Source: Bacteroides zoogleoformans
GTDB lineage: Bacteria; Bacteroidota; Bacteroidia; Bacteroidales; Bacteroidaceae
Assembly (NCBI RefSeq): GCF_002998435.1
Contig: NZ_CP027231.1
Span: forward strand, 847,001-911,000
Direction: 5' to 3'
Length of the DNA: 64,000 nucleotides
Positions 44,402 through 55,068 of this stretch are shown here, one piece after another. The position numbers were made by a program, and so were the translations under genes. The notes under the pieces were generated by a model, which worked only from the letters and a program-made list of their open reading frames with translations, did no database searches and was not told the DNA's origin. The stretch's first letter is position 1. Every line of letters starts with the position of its first letter.

Positions 44402-45894
44402 AACTCGCAATATTCGTCTGTATTTGTCAGGTTCTTACACGGATTTGTCCACTCGGCACCGTGTTCGCGCATCATGGCTTCGCTTTCCAAAGGCCCCCAT
44501 GTACCCACCGGATAGCCGTAGAGGGGAGCGTCGGCATGTTCTTTCCAGTAGCGCAGCACCGGGTCGAAGAAGCGCCATGAGGCCTCCACCGCATCGCTGC
44601 GGGTGAAGAGCGTGGCATCTCCGGCTATGCAGTCCTCTATCAGGCGGGCGTATGCGTCGCCCACGGGCAGTCCGCCCAACTTGTCATAACTGAAGTCCAT
44701 CATCACCTGCTTCACGTCGAAACCGGGGCCGGGTGTCTTCATGCCGAACTTCAGCACGATACCTTCATTGGGTTGCAGGCGCAGAATCAACTTATTGGCC
44801 CGAGGGCAATTTCCTCCCGCGCAACGGAACATCCGGTGAGGTGTCTCGCGGAAGTGGACGACGATTTCCGTCACTTTCGTCGGCATCTGCTTTCCGGTGC
44901 GGATGTAGAATGGCACGCCGCTCCACCGCCAGTTGTTGATGCCTATTTTCATGGCGATAAAAGTTTCCGTGCGCGAATCGTTCGCCACGCCCTTCTCTTC
45001 GCGATAGCCGGCCTTGGAGCCGGAAGCGGTATATTGCCCGCGAACGATGTGTTCCTCCAAATCCTCGTCCGTCAGCGGTGCAAGCGATTCATACACCTTC
45101 ACCACTTCGTTGCGGAAGTTATCGGCATTGAACACGGCGGGCGGTTCCATGGCCGTGAGCGCCACCAGCTGAACCAGATGGTTCTGCACCATGTCGCGCA
45201 ACGCACCGGTGTCTTCATAAAAGCCTCCCCGACTTTCGATGCCCAGATTCTCCACGGCGGTGATTTCCACGTAATCAATGTAATTGCGGTTCCACAGCGG
45301 CTCGAAGATGCCGTTGGCAAAGCGGAAAGCAAGAATGTTTTGCGCGGTTTCCTTACCCAGAAAGTGGTCGATGCGGTAAATCTGATGTTCCTGAAATACG
45401 GAAGCATACACTTCGTTCAGCCGGCGTGCGGAATCCAAGTCATATCCGAAGGGCTTCTCCACGATGATGCGCGTGCGGGGACGATTCAGGCCGGCCGCTT
45501 TCAGGTGCAGGGGGATGACGCCGTACAACGAAGGAGGCGTGGCCAGATAAAACAGAAGATTGTCCGGCTGCTCCTCACCCGAGATTGCCTTCAAGCGTTC
45601 GCTCAGCAGATCATATTCCCCGGCTTCGGCAGGGTTCAGCGTCTGATAGGACAGATGGCTGCAAAAACCGGTCATCTCTTGCTCCGCCTGTTCTCCCGCA
45701 GGAACAAACCTGTGCAGTTCGTTCAGGATGTGCTCCCGATAATGGTCGTCCGTATAGTTTGTACGCCCGATGCCCAAAATGGAGAACCCGTCGGGCAGGC
45801 GTCCGCTTCTATATAAGGTATAAAGCGCCGGCATCAACTTGCGCTTTGTCAAGTCGCCCGATGCGCCGAAGATTATCATTATAAATTTACTCAT
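44398..45894 (-). CDS. zwf: Glucose-6-phosphate 1-dehydrogenase
   Basis: A 498-residue enzyme making 6-phosphogluconolactone and NADPH. The coenzyme motif is FGASGDLTKRKLMPAL and the active-site motif RIDHFLGKETAQN includes the catalytic histidine region near residue 175. The KPFGYDL segment is also typical. It lies 17 bp after gnd and overlaps pgl by 4 bp. Confidence 0.97.
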   Translation of the reverse strand: MSKFIMIIFGASGDLTKRKLMPALYTLYRSGRLPDGFSILGIGRTNYTDDHYREHILNELHRFVPAGEQAEQEMTGFCSHLSYQTLNPAEAGEYDLLSERLKAISGEEQPDNLLFYLATPPSLYGVIPLHLKAAGLNRPRTRIIVEKPFGYDLDSARRLNEVYASVFQEHQIYRIDHFLGKETAQNILAFRFANGIFEPLWNRNYIDYVEITAVENLGIESRGGFYEDTGALRDMVQNHLVQLVALTAMEPPAVFNADNFRNEVVKVYESLAPLTDEDLEEHIVRGQYTASGSKAGYREEKGVANDSRTETFIAMKIGINNWRWSGVPFYIRTGKQMPTKVTEIVVHFRETPHRMFRCAGGNCPRANKLILRLQPNEGIVLKFGMKTPGPGFDVKQVMMDFSYDKLGGLPVGDAYARLIEDCIAGDATLFTRSDAVEASWRFFDPVLRYWKEHADAPLYGYPVGTWGPLESEAMMREHGAEWTNPCKNLTNTDEYCEL

Positions 45895-45911
45895 GGTTCT
45901 GCTCTTTTTTG

Positions 45912-47387
45912 TTATGCGCCATAGGTTCCCGATCTCGTGTCTCCTCCCCTACCCGTCCAGTTCTCATGGAAGAAGCGGCCGCGCGGCTCGTCTGTCCGCT
46001 CGAAGGTATGGGCGCCGAAGTAGTCGCGTTGCGCCTGAACCATATTGGCAGGCAAAGCGGCCGATGTCAATGAATAGAAATAATTCAAGGCAGACGAAAA
46101 AGCCGGTACCGGCAGTTCTTCGCCGATGGCCTTTACCACCAACCGCTTCCAGCCGGAGAGCAACTTGTCCATTTCATTCTTGAAGTAAGGCGCCAGCAGC
46201 AAGTGTCCGGGCTTATCCGCCGTCTCGAAGGCGGCGGCTATGTCGTTCAGGAAAGCACTGCGTATGATGCACCCTCCGCGCCACATGCGGGCCACGGATG
46301 CCAAATCGAGCTTCCAGCCGAAAGTGTCGGAAGCGCTTTGCAGCACGGCAAACCCTTGTGCGTATGACACTAACTTCGAGGCGTAGAGTGCGGCATAAAG
46401 TTCTTCCGTCAACTCCTCTTTATCGTACATTGCCGTCAAGCCTTCGCGGGCATATTGCGCAGCTGCCTTCTCGCGCAGACTTTTCGTGGCCGACAGGCTG
46501 CGCTCGAACACAGCCGTGGCAATCAGTCCCAAGGGCATGCCCAGCTCCATGGCGTTGACCACAGACCATTTGCCCGTGCCTTTCTGTCCCGCCGCATCCA
46601 GAATCTTATCCACCAGATACCCGCCCGACTGGTCTTTATGAGCCAGAATCGCAGCGGTGATTTCGATGAGGTAGCTGCGCAACCCGCCCTCGCTCCAACC
46701 GGCAAAGACCTTAGCCATCTCTTCGTTCGGCAAATCGAGCAACTTCTTCATCACCCAGTAGGCCTCGGCTATGAGCTGCATGTCGCCGTACTCTATGCCG
46801 TTGTGTATCATTTTCACAAAATGCCCCGAACCTGCCGGGCCCACCCAATCGCAACACGGCGTGCCGTCCGGCGCTTTTGCCGCTATGCTTTGCAGCACAG
46901 GCTTCACTTCCGCCCATGCGCTTTCCGAACCTCCGGGCATGATGGACGCTCCGTTCAGCGCTCCCTCTTCTCCTCCCGACACACCGGCTCCCACAAAGCG
47001 GAAGCCCTTCTCTTCGGCCAGCAGCACACGACGGTTGGTATCTTCGTAGTTAGAGTTGCCGCCGTCAATCAAGATATCTCCTGCTGACAGATAAGGGAAA
47101 AGCTGCTCCATCAGTTCGTCCACCGCACTGCCGGCACGCACCATCATCATGATTTTGCGCGGAGTGGCGATGGAAGCCGTAAAGTCCGCAATGTCCGTAT
47201 ATCCCCGGATATTTTTTCCTTTGGCCCGGCCGCTCATAAAACGCTCCACCACAGCTTCCTCCACTCCCGGAACCGTACGGTTATAGACCGAAACGTCCCA
47301 TCCTTTGCTCTCCATGTTCAGAGCCAGGTTCTCGCCCATCACGGCAAGTCCTATTAATCCTATGTCCGATTTTTTTAAATGTTCCAT
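45912..47387 (-). CDS. gnd: 6-phosphogluconate dehydrogenase, decarboxylating
   Basis: A 491-residue enzyme that oxidises and decarboxylates 6-phosphogluconate to ribulose 5-phosphate. Visible are the Rossmann start GLIGLAVMGENLALN, the NRT segment that favours NADP, GVSGGEEGALNGASIMPGG, and HFVKMIHNGIEYGDMQLI with the catalytic lysine and glutamate region. The end GDTRSGTYGA is normal for the long bacterial form. It is the first gene of gnd-zwf-pgl, so the whole oxidative branch is one unit. Confidence 0.97.
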   Translation of the reverse strand: MEHLKKSDIGLIGLAVMGENLALNMESKGWDVSVYNRTVPGVEEAVVERFMSGRAKGKNIRGYTDIADFTASIATPRKIMMMVRAGSAVDELMEQLFPYLSAGDILIDGGNSNYEDTNRRVLLAEEKGFRFVGAGVSGGEEGALNGASIMPGGSESAWAEVKPVLQSIAAKAPDGTPCCDWVGPAGSGHFVKMIHNGIEYGDMQLIAEAYWVMKKLLDLPNEEMAKVFAGWSEGGLRSYLIEITAAILAHKDQSGGYLVDKILDAAGQKGTGKWSVVNAMELGMPLGLIATAVFERSLSATKSLREKAAAQYAREGLTAMYDKEELTEELYAALYASKLVSYAQGFAVLQSASDTFGWKLDLASVARMWRGGCIIRSAFLNDIAAAFETADKPGHLLLAPYFKNEMDKLLSGWKRLVVKAIGEELPVPAFSSALNYFYSLTSAALPANMVQAQRDYFGAHTFERTDEPRGRFFHENWTGRGGDTRSGTYGA

Positions 47388-47536
47388 ATGCTTGTAAAGA
47401 TTTTCTTTCTACTGAAACAAAGAGTTTACGACATTTGTTCGTGCATGCCGCAAAATTCGTGGTTGCGTCTTCCAAAAAATAAGAAGCATCAAAGTACTAC
47501 CACAAACAGGCCTCAGGTCTAATTCTCCAACAAGAC

Positions 47537-50500
47537 TTAACGACCTCTCCCCTTCTCTTTCCGCCACTGTCCCGGCGTCATCCCCTTCTCGGCCTTGAAG
47601 AGGGTGCTGAAATTGCGTGCGTGACGAAAGCCCGAACGCTCGGCCACTTCGGATATGCTGAGCTCCGTCTCCTCGAGCAAACGGACGGCATGTTCCATGC
47701 GGCAACGGGCCACGTACTCGCCCAGACCGACGTCTATCACCCCTTTCAACTTATTGTAGAGTGTGGCACGGCTCATGCCCATGCGGAGGGCAAGGAAAGG
47801 CACGTCCATCGCAGGGTCGTCGATGTGTTCGCGAATGATGCGTTGCAGGCGCAGCAGCAACTCCTCGTCGCGATGAGTGCGCGAGACGGCCGGTGAAGCC
47901 GGCAAGTCGGCAACCGGACGGTAGTGCGTCTTCACGATGTGGCGGGCATGCAGGATGGTCTGTATGCGCAGGGCGAGCATCTCCATGTCGAAGGGCTTGG
48001 TGATGTAAGCCTCGGCGCCAGCCTTGTAGCCCTCTTCCATCACCTGCTCGTCGGCGTAGGCGGTGAGGAATATCACGGGGATATAATCCAGCTCGGGGCT
48101 CTGCTTGATGTGGCGGCAGAGCTTCAGTCCGTCCATGCGGGGCATGCGGACGTCGCTCACCACGATCTGCGGCGTTCGGGAGGCAAGCAAGGGCAACGCC
48201 TCGAGGCCGTCGTGCGCCTCGTACACCTCCTCGAAGAGGGCTTGCAGCTCGCAGGTCAGCAGGCGACACAGGTCGCGGTCGTCCTCTACAATGAGTATGG
48301 ACTGATACTTCTCGCCGGTTGCCGGTTGCACCCGTTCCGCCCCGGGCAGAGGCTCGACGGGGGCCAAACGGTTGAGCAGCTCGAGGCGGGGAAACGACTT
48401 GATGCGGGCAGCCTCGGTACGGCAAGGCAGGGTGAACGAGAAAGTGGCCCCCTGTGTGCCGTCAAAGTTGGCATGTGCACCGATGACGCCTCCGTGCATC
48501 TCGACCAACTGGCGGGCATAAGAAAGGCCGATACCCGTCCCCTCGAGCCCATGATCGCCGCGGTAGAAGCGGGTGAAGAGATGCGGCAGGTCTTCGTCGC
48601 GAAGCCCGATGCCGTGGTCGGTGACAGTGACGCGCAGGTAGGCGCCGGCATCTTCGTACGAAGTGCGCACAAGGGTTTCCGTGCCCGCTTCGCTGAACTT
48701 GCAGGCATTGGTCAGCAGGTTGCTCACCACAATCTCGCACTGCGCACGGTCGAAGCAGACCGTCCCTATCCGCTCGTCCGGCTCGAAACGGAGTGTGATG
48801 CCCCGCTCGCCGAACTCGGTGCGGAAGTCGTCGAGCATACCTCCCAGCCACTCGTTGAAAGGATGGGCTGACATGCGCAGGATGTTCTCTTCCACCTCCA
48901 TACGGCGTATGTTCAGAATCATGTCGATGAGGTTCTTCATCTGTCGCGTCTGTCTGAAGATATCCAACAACTTGGTGCGCACCTCGTGCGGGATGTTGCG
49001 GCCGGCGGCAAGCAGTTTCAGTGGGGTGTAAATCAGCGTAAGGGGCGTGCGCAGCTCGTGGCTGATATTGATAAGGGCACGCACCTTGTCCTTATAAATC
49101 ATCCGCTCCTTCTCTCTCAACTCAGCTTGCATCCGCCTTTCGCGGGCACGAAGGAAGAGCACCGCCACCAACAGCAACAGCAATCCCACCGCTACAAGAA
49201 AAGGCGTGCGCAGCCACCACGGAGGAAGCACAGTGAGGGTAAGCAAGGGGAAAAAGTCCGTCCACTCGCCATTATCGGCCGTGCACTGCCCCGTGATGCG
49301 GTAGGTGCCCGGAGGAAGGGTCTGCAGGGTCAGTTTCGGGCGGGAGCTCTCGATACTGCCCTCGTTCAGCCCGCCGATGCGGAAGCGGTAGATACGCTTG
49401 TGGAACAGGTCGGCACCGGCAAGGCTCACGGAGAGATTGAGCGACGTGAAGCCGTTCTCCACCTCCAAGGCTCCGGTAGCAGGCAGCGCCACAGGTGCGC
49501 CGTCCAAGAGCGCCTCCTGCAAGAAGAGCCTCGGGATGCGGGGAAGGCCGTCTTCCTTCAGTGCCGGGTTGACACGCAGCAGTCCCTCGGAGCCACCCAT
49601 GTAAACGTTGCCATCGCGGGCATGCAGCACGGGCTTGGGCAGGAAGTCGTTGGGCAGCACGCCGTCCGTCTCGCTGTAAATGACGAAATGGCGCCGTTGC
49701 GGGTCGTAGGCATAGAGCACGCCGACGGCGCCCATCCACACCGTACCGTCGCGGCCGGCAACCAGCGAAGTGACCAAATCGTTACCGTCGGGAAGGACGA
49801 TGCGCTCGGGCTTCGGGTTGCCGGGCGAAAGACGGCTCACGCCTCCGGGTTCGGCAAACCACAAGGTTCCGTCCGGAGCGAGGGCGGCGGTGAGTATGCG
49901 GTTGACAGGACGCTCCACGACGTACCGGAAACGGTCGCCGGCCCTGTCGCGGCAGAAGATGCGCGTGCGATCGTGGTAGTAGTCCTCGGCTCCCGCCGTA
50001 CCGATGTATATCCACGAAGCACCGATTCGGGGCAGGCCGGTACGTATGGGTGTCAGCAGGCCTTTACGGGGATGATAGCGATAGGCTTCCGAGCCGTAAA
50101 TCTCAATTTTTCCATCCGGGTTGAGACGCAGATTGACGGGACTTCCCGAACTTTCCAGCCTCCGCTGAACCTCTCCATCGGGCAGGGAAAAACGCCGATA
50201 CGCTCCCGTACGCTTGTTCAAGGAGAAGAGGCCGCTCGTAAAACCGGAGAGCAACAGTTCGGCGTCGGACAGCGGGCAGAGCGATACAATCTTCTTGCCC
50301 TCCGTGGCCGGATAGTGCGTAAACTCTTCCGTATCGGGCGAAAAGCGGTTCACGCCCCCGCCATCCGTACCTATCCAGAGCGTTCCGTCGCCTTCTTCCC
50401 AAAGACACAAAGGACATTTGCCCGACAGCCCGAGCCGCAGATTCAGCGAGGCCTTGGTATAGGTCTTGATAAAGCTCTTCCGAGCTCCGAGGATGCCTTC

Positions 50501-51544
50501 GCGCACCATGCCTATCCACAGATAGTCATCGGTGGGACAAAGACAGGTGGCGGAATTGGCCGGGAAGTTAGGGAAACGTTGCGCAGTGATGTGCTGCGCC
50601 TCTCCGGTGTCGGTATAGAGCACATTGATGCCCCCGCCGTCGGTAGCCATCCAGAGGGCGCCTCCCCACTCCTTGATGTCGAGCACGATGTCATTGTTCA
50701 GCTTCCCGTTGGAGCAGTTATATTCGGCCAGCAGGGTGCCGTCGTGCGCATAACACTTCACGCCCCTGCCGTAACAGGCAATCCAGTAACGTCCCTTAGC
50801 GTCGCGGTAGAGGCAATTCACCCCTGAAGTATCTCCCTGCATGGGAGCCCGGTCGATGCTGCCGTTTCGCTTATCCAGCAACAACAGCCGCCCGAATGTG
50901 TCGATCATCAGAAAATGACGCCCATCATAAGGCAGCAACTGCAACGGACGCACTCCCCGCAATGAAAAGGGAACGGAGTACAGCAGCTCTTTGTGCAAGC
51001 CGTAAACCAACAGCGTGTCCGCCACGGGAATAAAAATCCGCTCTCCGTCGGGCACGACATGATTGGCCGCTACCGGCCGGCCGTTCCGAAACAGCGGCTT
51101 CAGGTCTCGCTGCTCGGGTTCGTAGCAAAGCACCCCACCGATGGCGGCGAACCAGATGCGTCCGCTTTTATCTCCCTGTATGTGAAGGATGTAGTGCAGG
51201 TTGTCCGTGACGTCGGCCACCCCGAACGCGTCCGCGGGTGCGGCAAAATTTGCAGCACCTGCCGCACCGGTAAATTCCGCAACGTCGGCCGATGTCGCAT
51301 ATTTCCTTATCTTCTCTCCGTTAAAGCGATACACTCCCTGCTTGGTGCCTATCCATAAAGACCCTCTGCCATCGTTGTACAATGCGGTGACGGACGAGGG
51401 CAAGCCTTCGTCGATGGATAGCTGCTTGAATTGGTAATAAGGAGTCCTGTTTGCTGCCGCCCGCAATGAAGGCCAGCATAAGAAAATCAAAACAAGCACT
51501 GTTCCGAGATTTCTTCCAAGGCCATTCGCCAAGTGTTTTTCCAT
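47537..51544 (-). CDS. Hybrid two-component system regulator (HTCS), first
   Basis: A 1335-residue one-polypeptide sensor and transcription factor. In order: a signal peptide; a periplasmic pair of seven-bladed propellers with Reg_prop repeats (SLWIGTKQGVYRF, RYWIACYGRGVK); a Y_Y_Y domain; one membrane helix near residue 785; the histidine kinase with H near residue 828 (NISHELRTPL) and an HATPase (GTGIGLSYARQL); a receiver with the phosphorylated aspartate in VVSDVRMPRMDG near residue 1130; and a C-terminal AraC-type helix-turn-helix (LSISEVAERSGFRHARNFS). The start at 51544 is preferred over 51568. It is divergent from susC and probably controls that pair by sensing a glycan fragment in the periplasm. 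Confidence 0.93.
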   Translation of the reverse strand: MEKHLANGLGRNLGTVLVLIFLCWPSLRAAANRTPYYQFKQLSIDEGLPSSVTALYNDGRGSLWIGTKQGVYRFNGEKIRKYATSADVAEFTGAAGAANFAAPADAFGVADVTDNLHYILHIQGDKSGRIWFAAIGGVLCYEPEQRDLKPLFRNGRPVAANHVVPDGERIFIPVADTLLVYGLHKELLYSVPFSLRGVRPLQLLPYDGRHFLMIDTFGRLLLLDKRNGSIDRAPMQGDTSGVNCLYRDAKGRYWIACYGRGVKCYAHDGTLLAEYNCSNGKLNNDIVLDIKEWGGALWMATDGGGINVLYTDTGEAQHITAQRFPNFPANSATCLCPTDDYLWIGMVREGILGARKSFIKTYTKASLNLRLGLSGKCPLCLWEEGDGTLWIGTDGGGVNRFSPDTEEFTHYPATEGKKIVSLCPLSDAELLLSGFTSGLFSLNKRTGAYRRFSLPDGEVQRRLESSGSPVNLRLNPDGKIEIYGSEAYRYHPRKGLLTPIRTGLPRIGASWIYIGTAGAEDYYHDRTRIFCRDRAGDRFRYVVERPVNRILTAALAPDGTLWFAEPGGVSRLSPGNPKPERIVLPDGNDLVTSLVAGRDGTVWMGAVGVLYAYDPQRRHFVIYSETDGVLPNDFLPKPVLHARDGNVYMGGSEGLLRVNPALKEDGLPRIPRLFLQEALLDGAPVALPATGALEVENGFTSLNLSVSLAGADLFHKRIYRFRIGGLNEGSIESSRPKLTLQTLPPGTYRITGQCTADNGEWTDFFPLLTLTVLPPWWLRTPFLVAVGLLLLLVAVLFLRARERRMQAELREKERMIYKDKVRALINISHELRTPLTLIYTPLKLLAAGRNIPHEVRTKLLDIFRQTRQMKNLIDMILNIRRMEVEENILRMSAHPFNEWLGGMLDDFRTEFGERGITLRFEPDERIGTVCFDRAQCEIVVSNLLTNACKFSEAGTETLVRTSYEDAGAYLRVTVTDHGIGLRDEDLPHLFTRFYRGDHGLEGTGIGLSYARQLVEMHGGVIGAHANFDGTQGATFSFTLPCRTEAARIKSFPRLELLNRLAPVEPLPGAERVQPATGEKYQSILIVEDDRDLCRLLTCELQALFEEVYEAHDGLEALPLLASRTPQIVVSDVRMPRMDGLKLCRHIKQSPELDYIPVIFLTAYADEQVMEEGYKAGAEAYITKPFDMEMLALRIQTILHARHIVKTHYRPVADLPASPAVSRTHRDEELLLRLQRIIREHIDDPAMDVPFLALRMGMSRATLYNKLKGVIDVGLGEYVARCRMEHAVRLLEETELSISEVAERSGFRHARNFSTLFKAEKGMTPGQWRKEKGRGR

Positions 51545-51617
51545 GTATTTCAGACTTAAATTCCACATAAAGAGAGTCTCGTTAAAGCGATGGAATGAGA
51601 CATTCCTATCGGCAATA

Positions 51618-51752
51618 CAAAATTAATAGAAAGATTCACATGCGCCGCTTTCTTTTACGAGTATTTCGGGAGACCGCCATGTTGAAATCCCATTTTTTCC
51701 CATAAAACGACAAATAATTCCACATAGATGTCCGCATCAATCCATAGCTTTG
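51618..51752. promoter_or_regulatory. Divergent promoters between the HTCS and susC genes
   Basis: On the minus strand TAATTTTG (51618-51625) precedes the HTCS gene. On the plus strand TAGCTTTG (51745-51752) lies 63 bp before the susC start. The 270-bp gap has no other clear feature; it should hold the HTCS binding site. Confidence 0.5.
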
Positions 51753-51814
51753 TGTTCGATAACGGGAAGCACCGTTCCGGCGATGTTAACCATCTATTTT
51801 ATAACTATAAAAAC

Positions 51815-54800
51815 ATGATTATGAATCTAAGAAGACTTGCTCAAAAGGCATTTGCTACTCTATCATTGAGTATGTTGTGTTTAGCCGCTTTTGCACAAGG
51901 ACGCCCGATATCAGGTACCGTTGTCGACGGTACGGGCGAACCGGTGATTGGCGCAAACGTATTGGAAGTTGGTACGACCAACGGAGTAATTACCGATATC
52001 GACGGTAATTTCAAACTTCAAGGCGTGCAGCCCGGCGCCAAAATCCAGGTATCGTTTATCGGTTACATTCCGCAAACCATTGCCGTGGGCAACCAGACAA
52101 ACATCAAAATAACACTGAAAGAAGACGCACAGGCATTGGACGAAGTGGTTGTGGTAGGTTACGGTACGATGAAAAAAACAGACGTAACAGGCTCCTTGTC
52201 TTCCGTCTCGGCAGAGAAGCTGGCGGCACGCGGTGTTCTTCGCGTAGAAGATGCGTTGCAAGGCTCTGTTCCGGGCGTCAACATCACTCAGTCCAACAGC
52301 CGTGCCAATGGAGGATTCAATATCCAAATCCGCGGGCAGGCCTCCATCAACAACACAAGCGGCCCACTGTATGTAGTAGATGGTATGGTAGTGTCTTCCA
52401 TCGATTTTCTGAACCCGGAAGACATTGAACGCATCGACGTCTTGAAAGATGCTTCGTCCACAGCCATCTACGGTTCGCGCGCATCCGAAGGCGTCATCAT
52501 CATCTCAACCAAAGGAACCGGTGCCGGACAGAGCAAGGCACAGCCTGTAGAAATCTCATACGACGGCTATTACGGCATACGCAAGGTGACGCGCATGCCC
52601 GACTTCATGGATGCGACGGAATGGATGAACTACCGTTTTGCGCGCTATACCACCACAAGCGGCCCAAACAGTGACGGGAGCGTCACCTACAAGATTTCGG
52701 ACGGCGACCTTCAATCCGTCTTCCAGAACGGTGCGGAATGGAAAAGCTCTCCTTTGTACAACCGCTGGAGGAACAACGAAGGATACGATTGGGCAAACCA
52801 AGTACTTCGTACAGCTTCGCAACAGAATCATTTCATCAGTGCCTCCGGCGCTACGGAAAAGACAACCTACCGTTTGGGAGCAGGCTATCAAGGCGAAGAG
52901 AATGTCTTCAAGAAAAATGACTATAAGCGTTTCAACATCAAGGGTTCTTTCGACAGCAAACTGTCGAAGGTAGTAGAAGCCGGTATGTCCGTCAATCTGG
53001 TGCATGATATACAGAACGACTGGATTACGGACAGCTCCAACTCCTACTCCCCTTACAACAATGCTTTCTGGTTTGCTCCGGTAGTATCGCCGTGGGATGA
53101 AAACGGGAACCTCCTGGCCATTCCCGCCAAAGTGGGCAAGATGTCGTTAACCTCCACCCCTTCTCCTTTAGTAGACTTCGAAATCGACGCTTATCAAAAC
53201 GAGACCCGCAAGTTTCATGTCTTCGGCAACGTATATATGCGCTTCAACATCATGGAAGGTCTGAAGTTTACCACCACTTTCTCTCCGAACTACTACCATG
53301 GCCGCCAAGGCATATTCATGGGTACGGGCGTATCCGACAAGTATCCGTTGGGAACCGCCTATTATCAAAACAAGAAGTACAATTATGCCGAAGCTACCAA
53401 CACGGAGCGTTTGGACTGGACGTGGGATAACCAAATTGACTTCAGCAAAACGTGGGGCGACCACAGGCTGAACGCTATGGGCATGTATTCTCTCTACTCT
53501 ACCTACAAAGAGGTTTATTCGCAAAGCGTAACGAATATTTCCGACGACAAACTCTCATTCTACTCCATGGGAAAAGGCTCCGGAACGAAGGGAATCGGTT
53601 CTTCCTATACCGAATCTTCGCTCGTATCCCTGGCCGCCCGCCTGAACTATGCCTACAAAGAGCGGTATATGGCCACCGTAACCGTGCGCACCGACGGCTC
53701 TTCGCGTTTTGCCAAAGACAACCGTTGGGGCTGGTTCCCCTCGGCGGCCGTTGCATGGCGTGCCTCGGAAGAAGATTTCCTGAAAGAGGTGAAATGGATA
53801 GACAACCTGAAGCTTCGCCTTTCTTATGGCGTCACCGGCAACAACAACGTGGGCGACTACGTTACGGCTTCCTCTGCCGCCGGCCCTTCTTATGCCGTCA
53901 TCGGCGGGCAAGAATACCAAGGGTATTACGCCAACGGATTAATTGACAAGAATCTGATTTGGGAGAAAATCAAGGAGTTCAACATAGGCGCGGACTTCGC
54001 CGTTCTTCAAAACCGCATCAGCCTGACGGCAGACGCTTACCGCCGTTTGTCCGACGGGCAAATAATGAAAGCCACCGTTCCTTTGGAGACGGGCGAAAGT
54101 TCCATAACCACCAACATCGGCTCCGTACAGAATACCGGCATCGAATTGGCACTGAACCTCGGCGTCATCCGCAACAACAGCTTCACATGGGACGTCAATC
54201 TGGCTTTTGCCCGCAACTGGAGCAAAATAAAGGAACTGCCTAACGGAGACGACGTGGCCAACAACTGGTTCCTCGGCGAGCACCTGAATGTCCTGCGCGA
54301 CTATACCAGTGCCGGAATCATCACCAAAGACGGCGTCACCATGCACACCATCAACGGCGACCGCCATTATACACTGCAAGAAGTGTACGACAAATTCGGC
54401 CCCAAAAGCAGCAACAAGCTGAAATGGTATGAAGGACAGATGGCGGTAAACGACTGGAACGATGACGGAAAGATAAACGATGACGACAAACAGATTTATG
54501 CCTGCACAGACCCCACATGGACAGGCAGTTTAAGTTCCTCCATGGCATACAAAGGCTTCGATTTCTCCTTCATGCTCTATACCAAGCAAGGACAATGGTC
54601 GCGCAGCTACTTCCACGAACAATACATGAACTATGGCGACCGCGGACGCCAGAAAGTGAGCTTCGACTATTACATTCCCGCAGGAACTCCGGTGCTGGAT
54701 AGAGAGACCGGCAACGTGACTCATCAGGAAACCGCCCACATCGGCAAATATCCCTATCCTAACAATACGGAAAAGACCGGAGGCGGTTACTTCAGCAGCA

Positions 54801-55048
54801 GCAGCGCTTCTGTCCGCTACCACAAAACATCTTTCGTAAAAGTGAAGAACATCACCTTGGGCTACACTTTCCCCAAAGCATGGCTGAGCAAAATCGCAGT
54901 CAAGCATCTGCGCCTTTATGTAAACGTGCTCAATCCTTTCTGCTTCACCGATTACGAAGGATTCGACCCTGAATGGGCAAGTGCAAACCTGACAGACGGC
55001 GGCCCGGCTTCCGTCACTTATCAAATTGGTGCAAACATCAAGTTCTAA
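51815..55048 (+). CDS. SusC/RagA-type TonB-linked outer-membrane transporter
   Basis: A 1077-residue SusC homologue. A signal peptide (LAAFAQG) precedes the CarboxypepD_reg-like domain (ISGTVVDGTGEPVIGANVLE), a TonB-box-like segment (EVVVVGYGTMKKTDVTGS), the plug (VEDALQGSVPGVNI, IQIRGQASIN, PLYVVDGM) and a barrel of 22 strands. It imports oligosaccharides together with the SusD lid encoded next. Start at ATG 51815 or 51821; an in-frame extension up to 51728 lies before the promoter and is rejected. Confidence 0.95.
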   Translation: MIMNLRRLAQKAFATLSLSMLCLAAFAQGRPISGTVVDGTGEPVIGANVLEVGTTNGVITDIDGNFKLQGVQPGAKIQVSFIGYIPQTIAVGNQTNIKITLKEDAQALDEVVVVGYGTMKKTDVTGSLSSVSAEKLAARGVLRVEDALQGSVPGVNITQSNSRANGGFNIQIRGQASINNTSGPLYVVDGMVVSSIDFLNPEDIERIDVLKDASSTAIYGSRASEGVIIISTKGTGAGQSKAQPVEISYDGYYGIRKVTRMPDFMDATEWMNYRFARYTTTSGPNSDGSVTYKISDGDLQSVFQNGAEWKSSPLYNRWRNNEGYDWANQVLRTASQQNHFISASGATEKTTYRLGAGYQGEENVFKKNDYKRFNIKGSFDSKLSKVVEAGMSVNLVHDIQNDWITDSSNSYSPYNNAFWFAPVVSPWDENGNLLAIPAKVGKMSLTSTPSPLVDFEIDAYQNETRKFHVFGNVYMRFNIMEGLKFTTTFSPNYYHGRQGIFMGTGVSDKYPLGTAYYQNKKYNYAEATNTERLDWTWDNQIDFSKTWGDHRLNAMGMYSLYSTYKEVYSQSVTNISDDKLSFYSMGKGSGTKGIGSSYTESSLVSLAARLNYAYKERYMATVTVRTDGSSRFAKDNRWGWFPSAAVAWRASEEDFLKEVKWIDNLKLRLSYGVTGNNNVGDYVTASSAAGPSYAVIGGQEYQGYYANGLIDKNLIWEKIKEFNIGADFAVLQNRISLTADAYRRLSDGQIMKATVPLETGESSITTNIGSVQNTGIELALNLGVIRNNSFTWDVNLAFARNWSKIKELPNGDDVANNWFLGEHLNVLRDYTSAGIITKDGVTMHTINGDRHYTLQEVYDKFGPKSSNKLKWYEGQMAVNDWNDDGKINDDDKQIYACTDPTWTGSLSSSMAYKGFDFSFMLYTKQGQWSRSYFHEQYMNYGDRGRQKVSFDYYIPAGTPVLDRETGNVTHQETAHIGKYPYPNNTEKTGGGYFSSSSASVRYHKTSFVKVKNITLGYTFPKAWLSKIAVKHLRLYVNVLNPFCFTDYEGFDPEWASANLTDGGPASVTYQIGANIKF

Positions 55049-55068
55049 CGATTCAAATCTTATAAAAA

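Noticed and set aside
48986..50827. 613-codon plus-strand frame opposite the first HTCS gene
   Set aside because: Antisense shadow of the propeller and kinase domains; no motif, no promoter.
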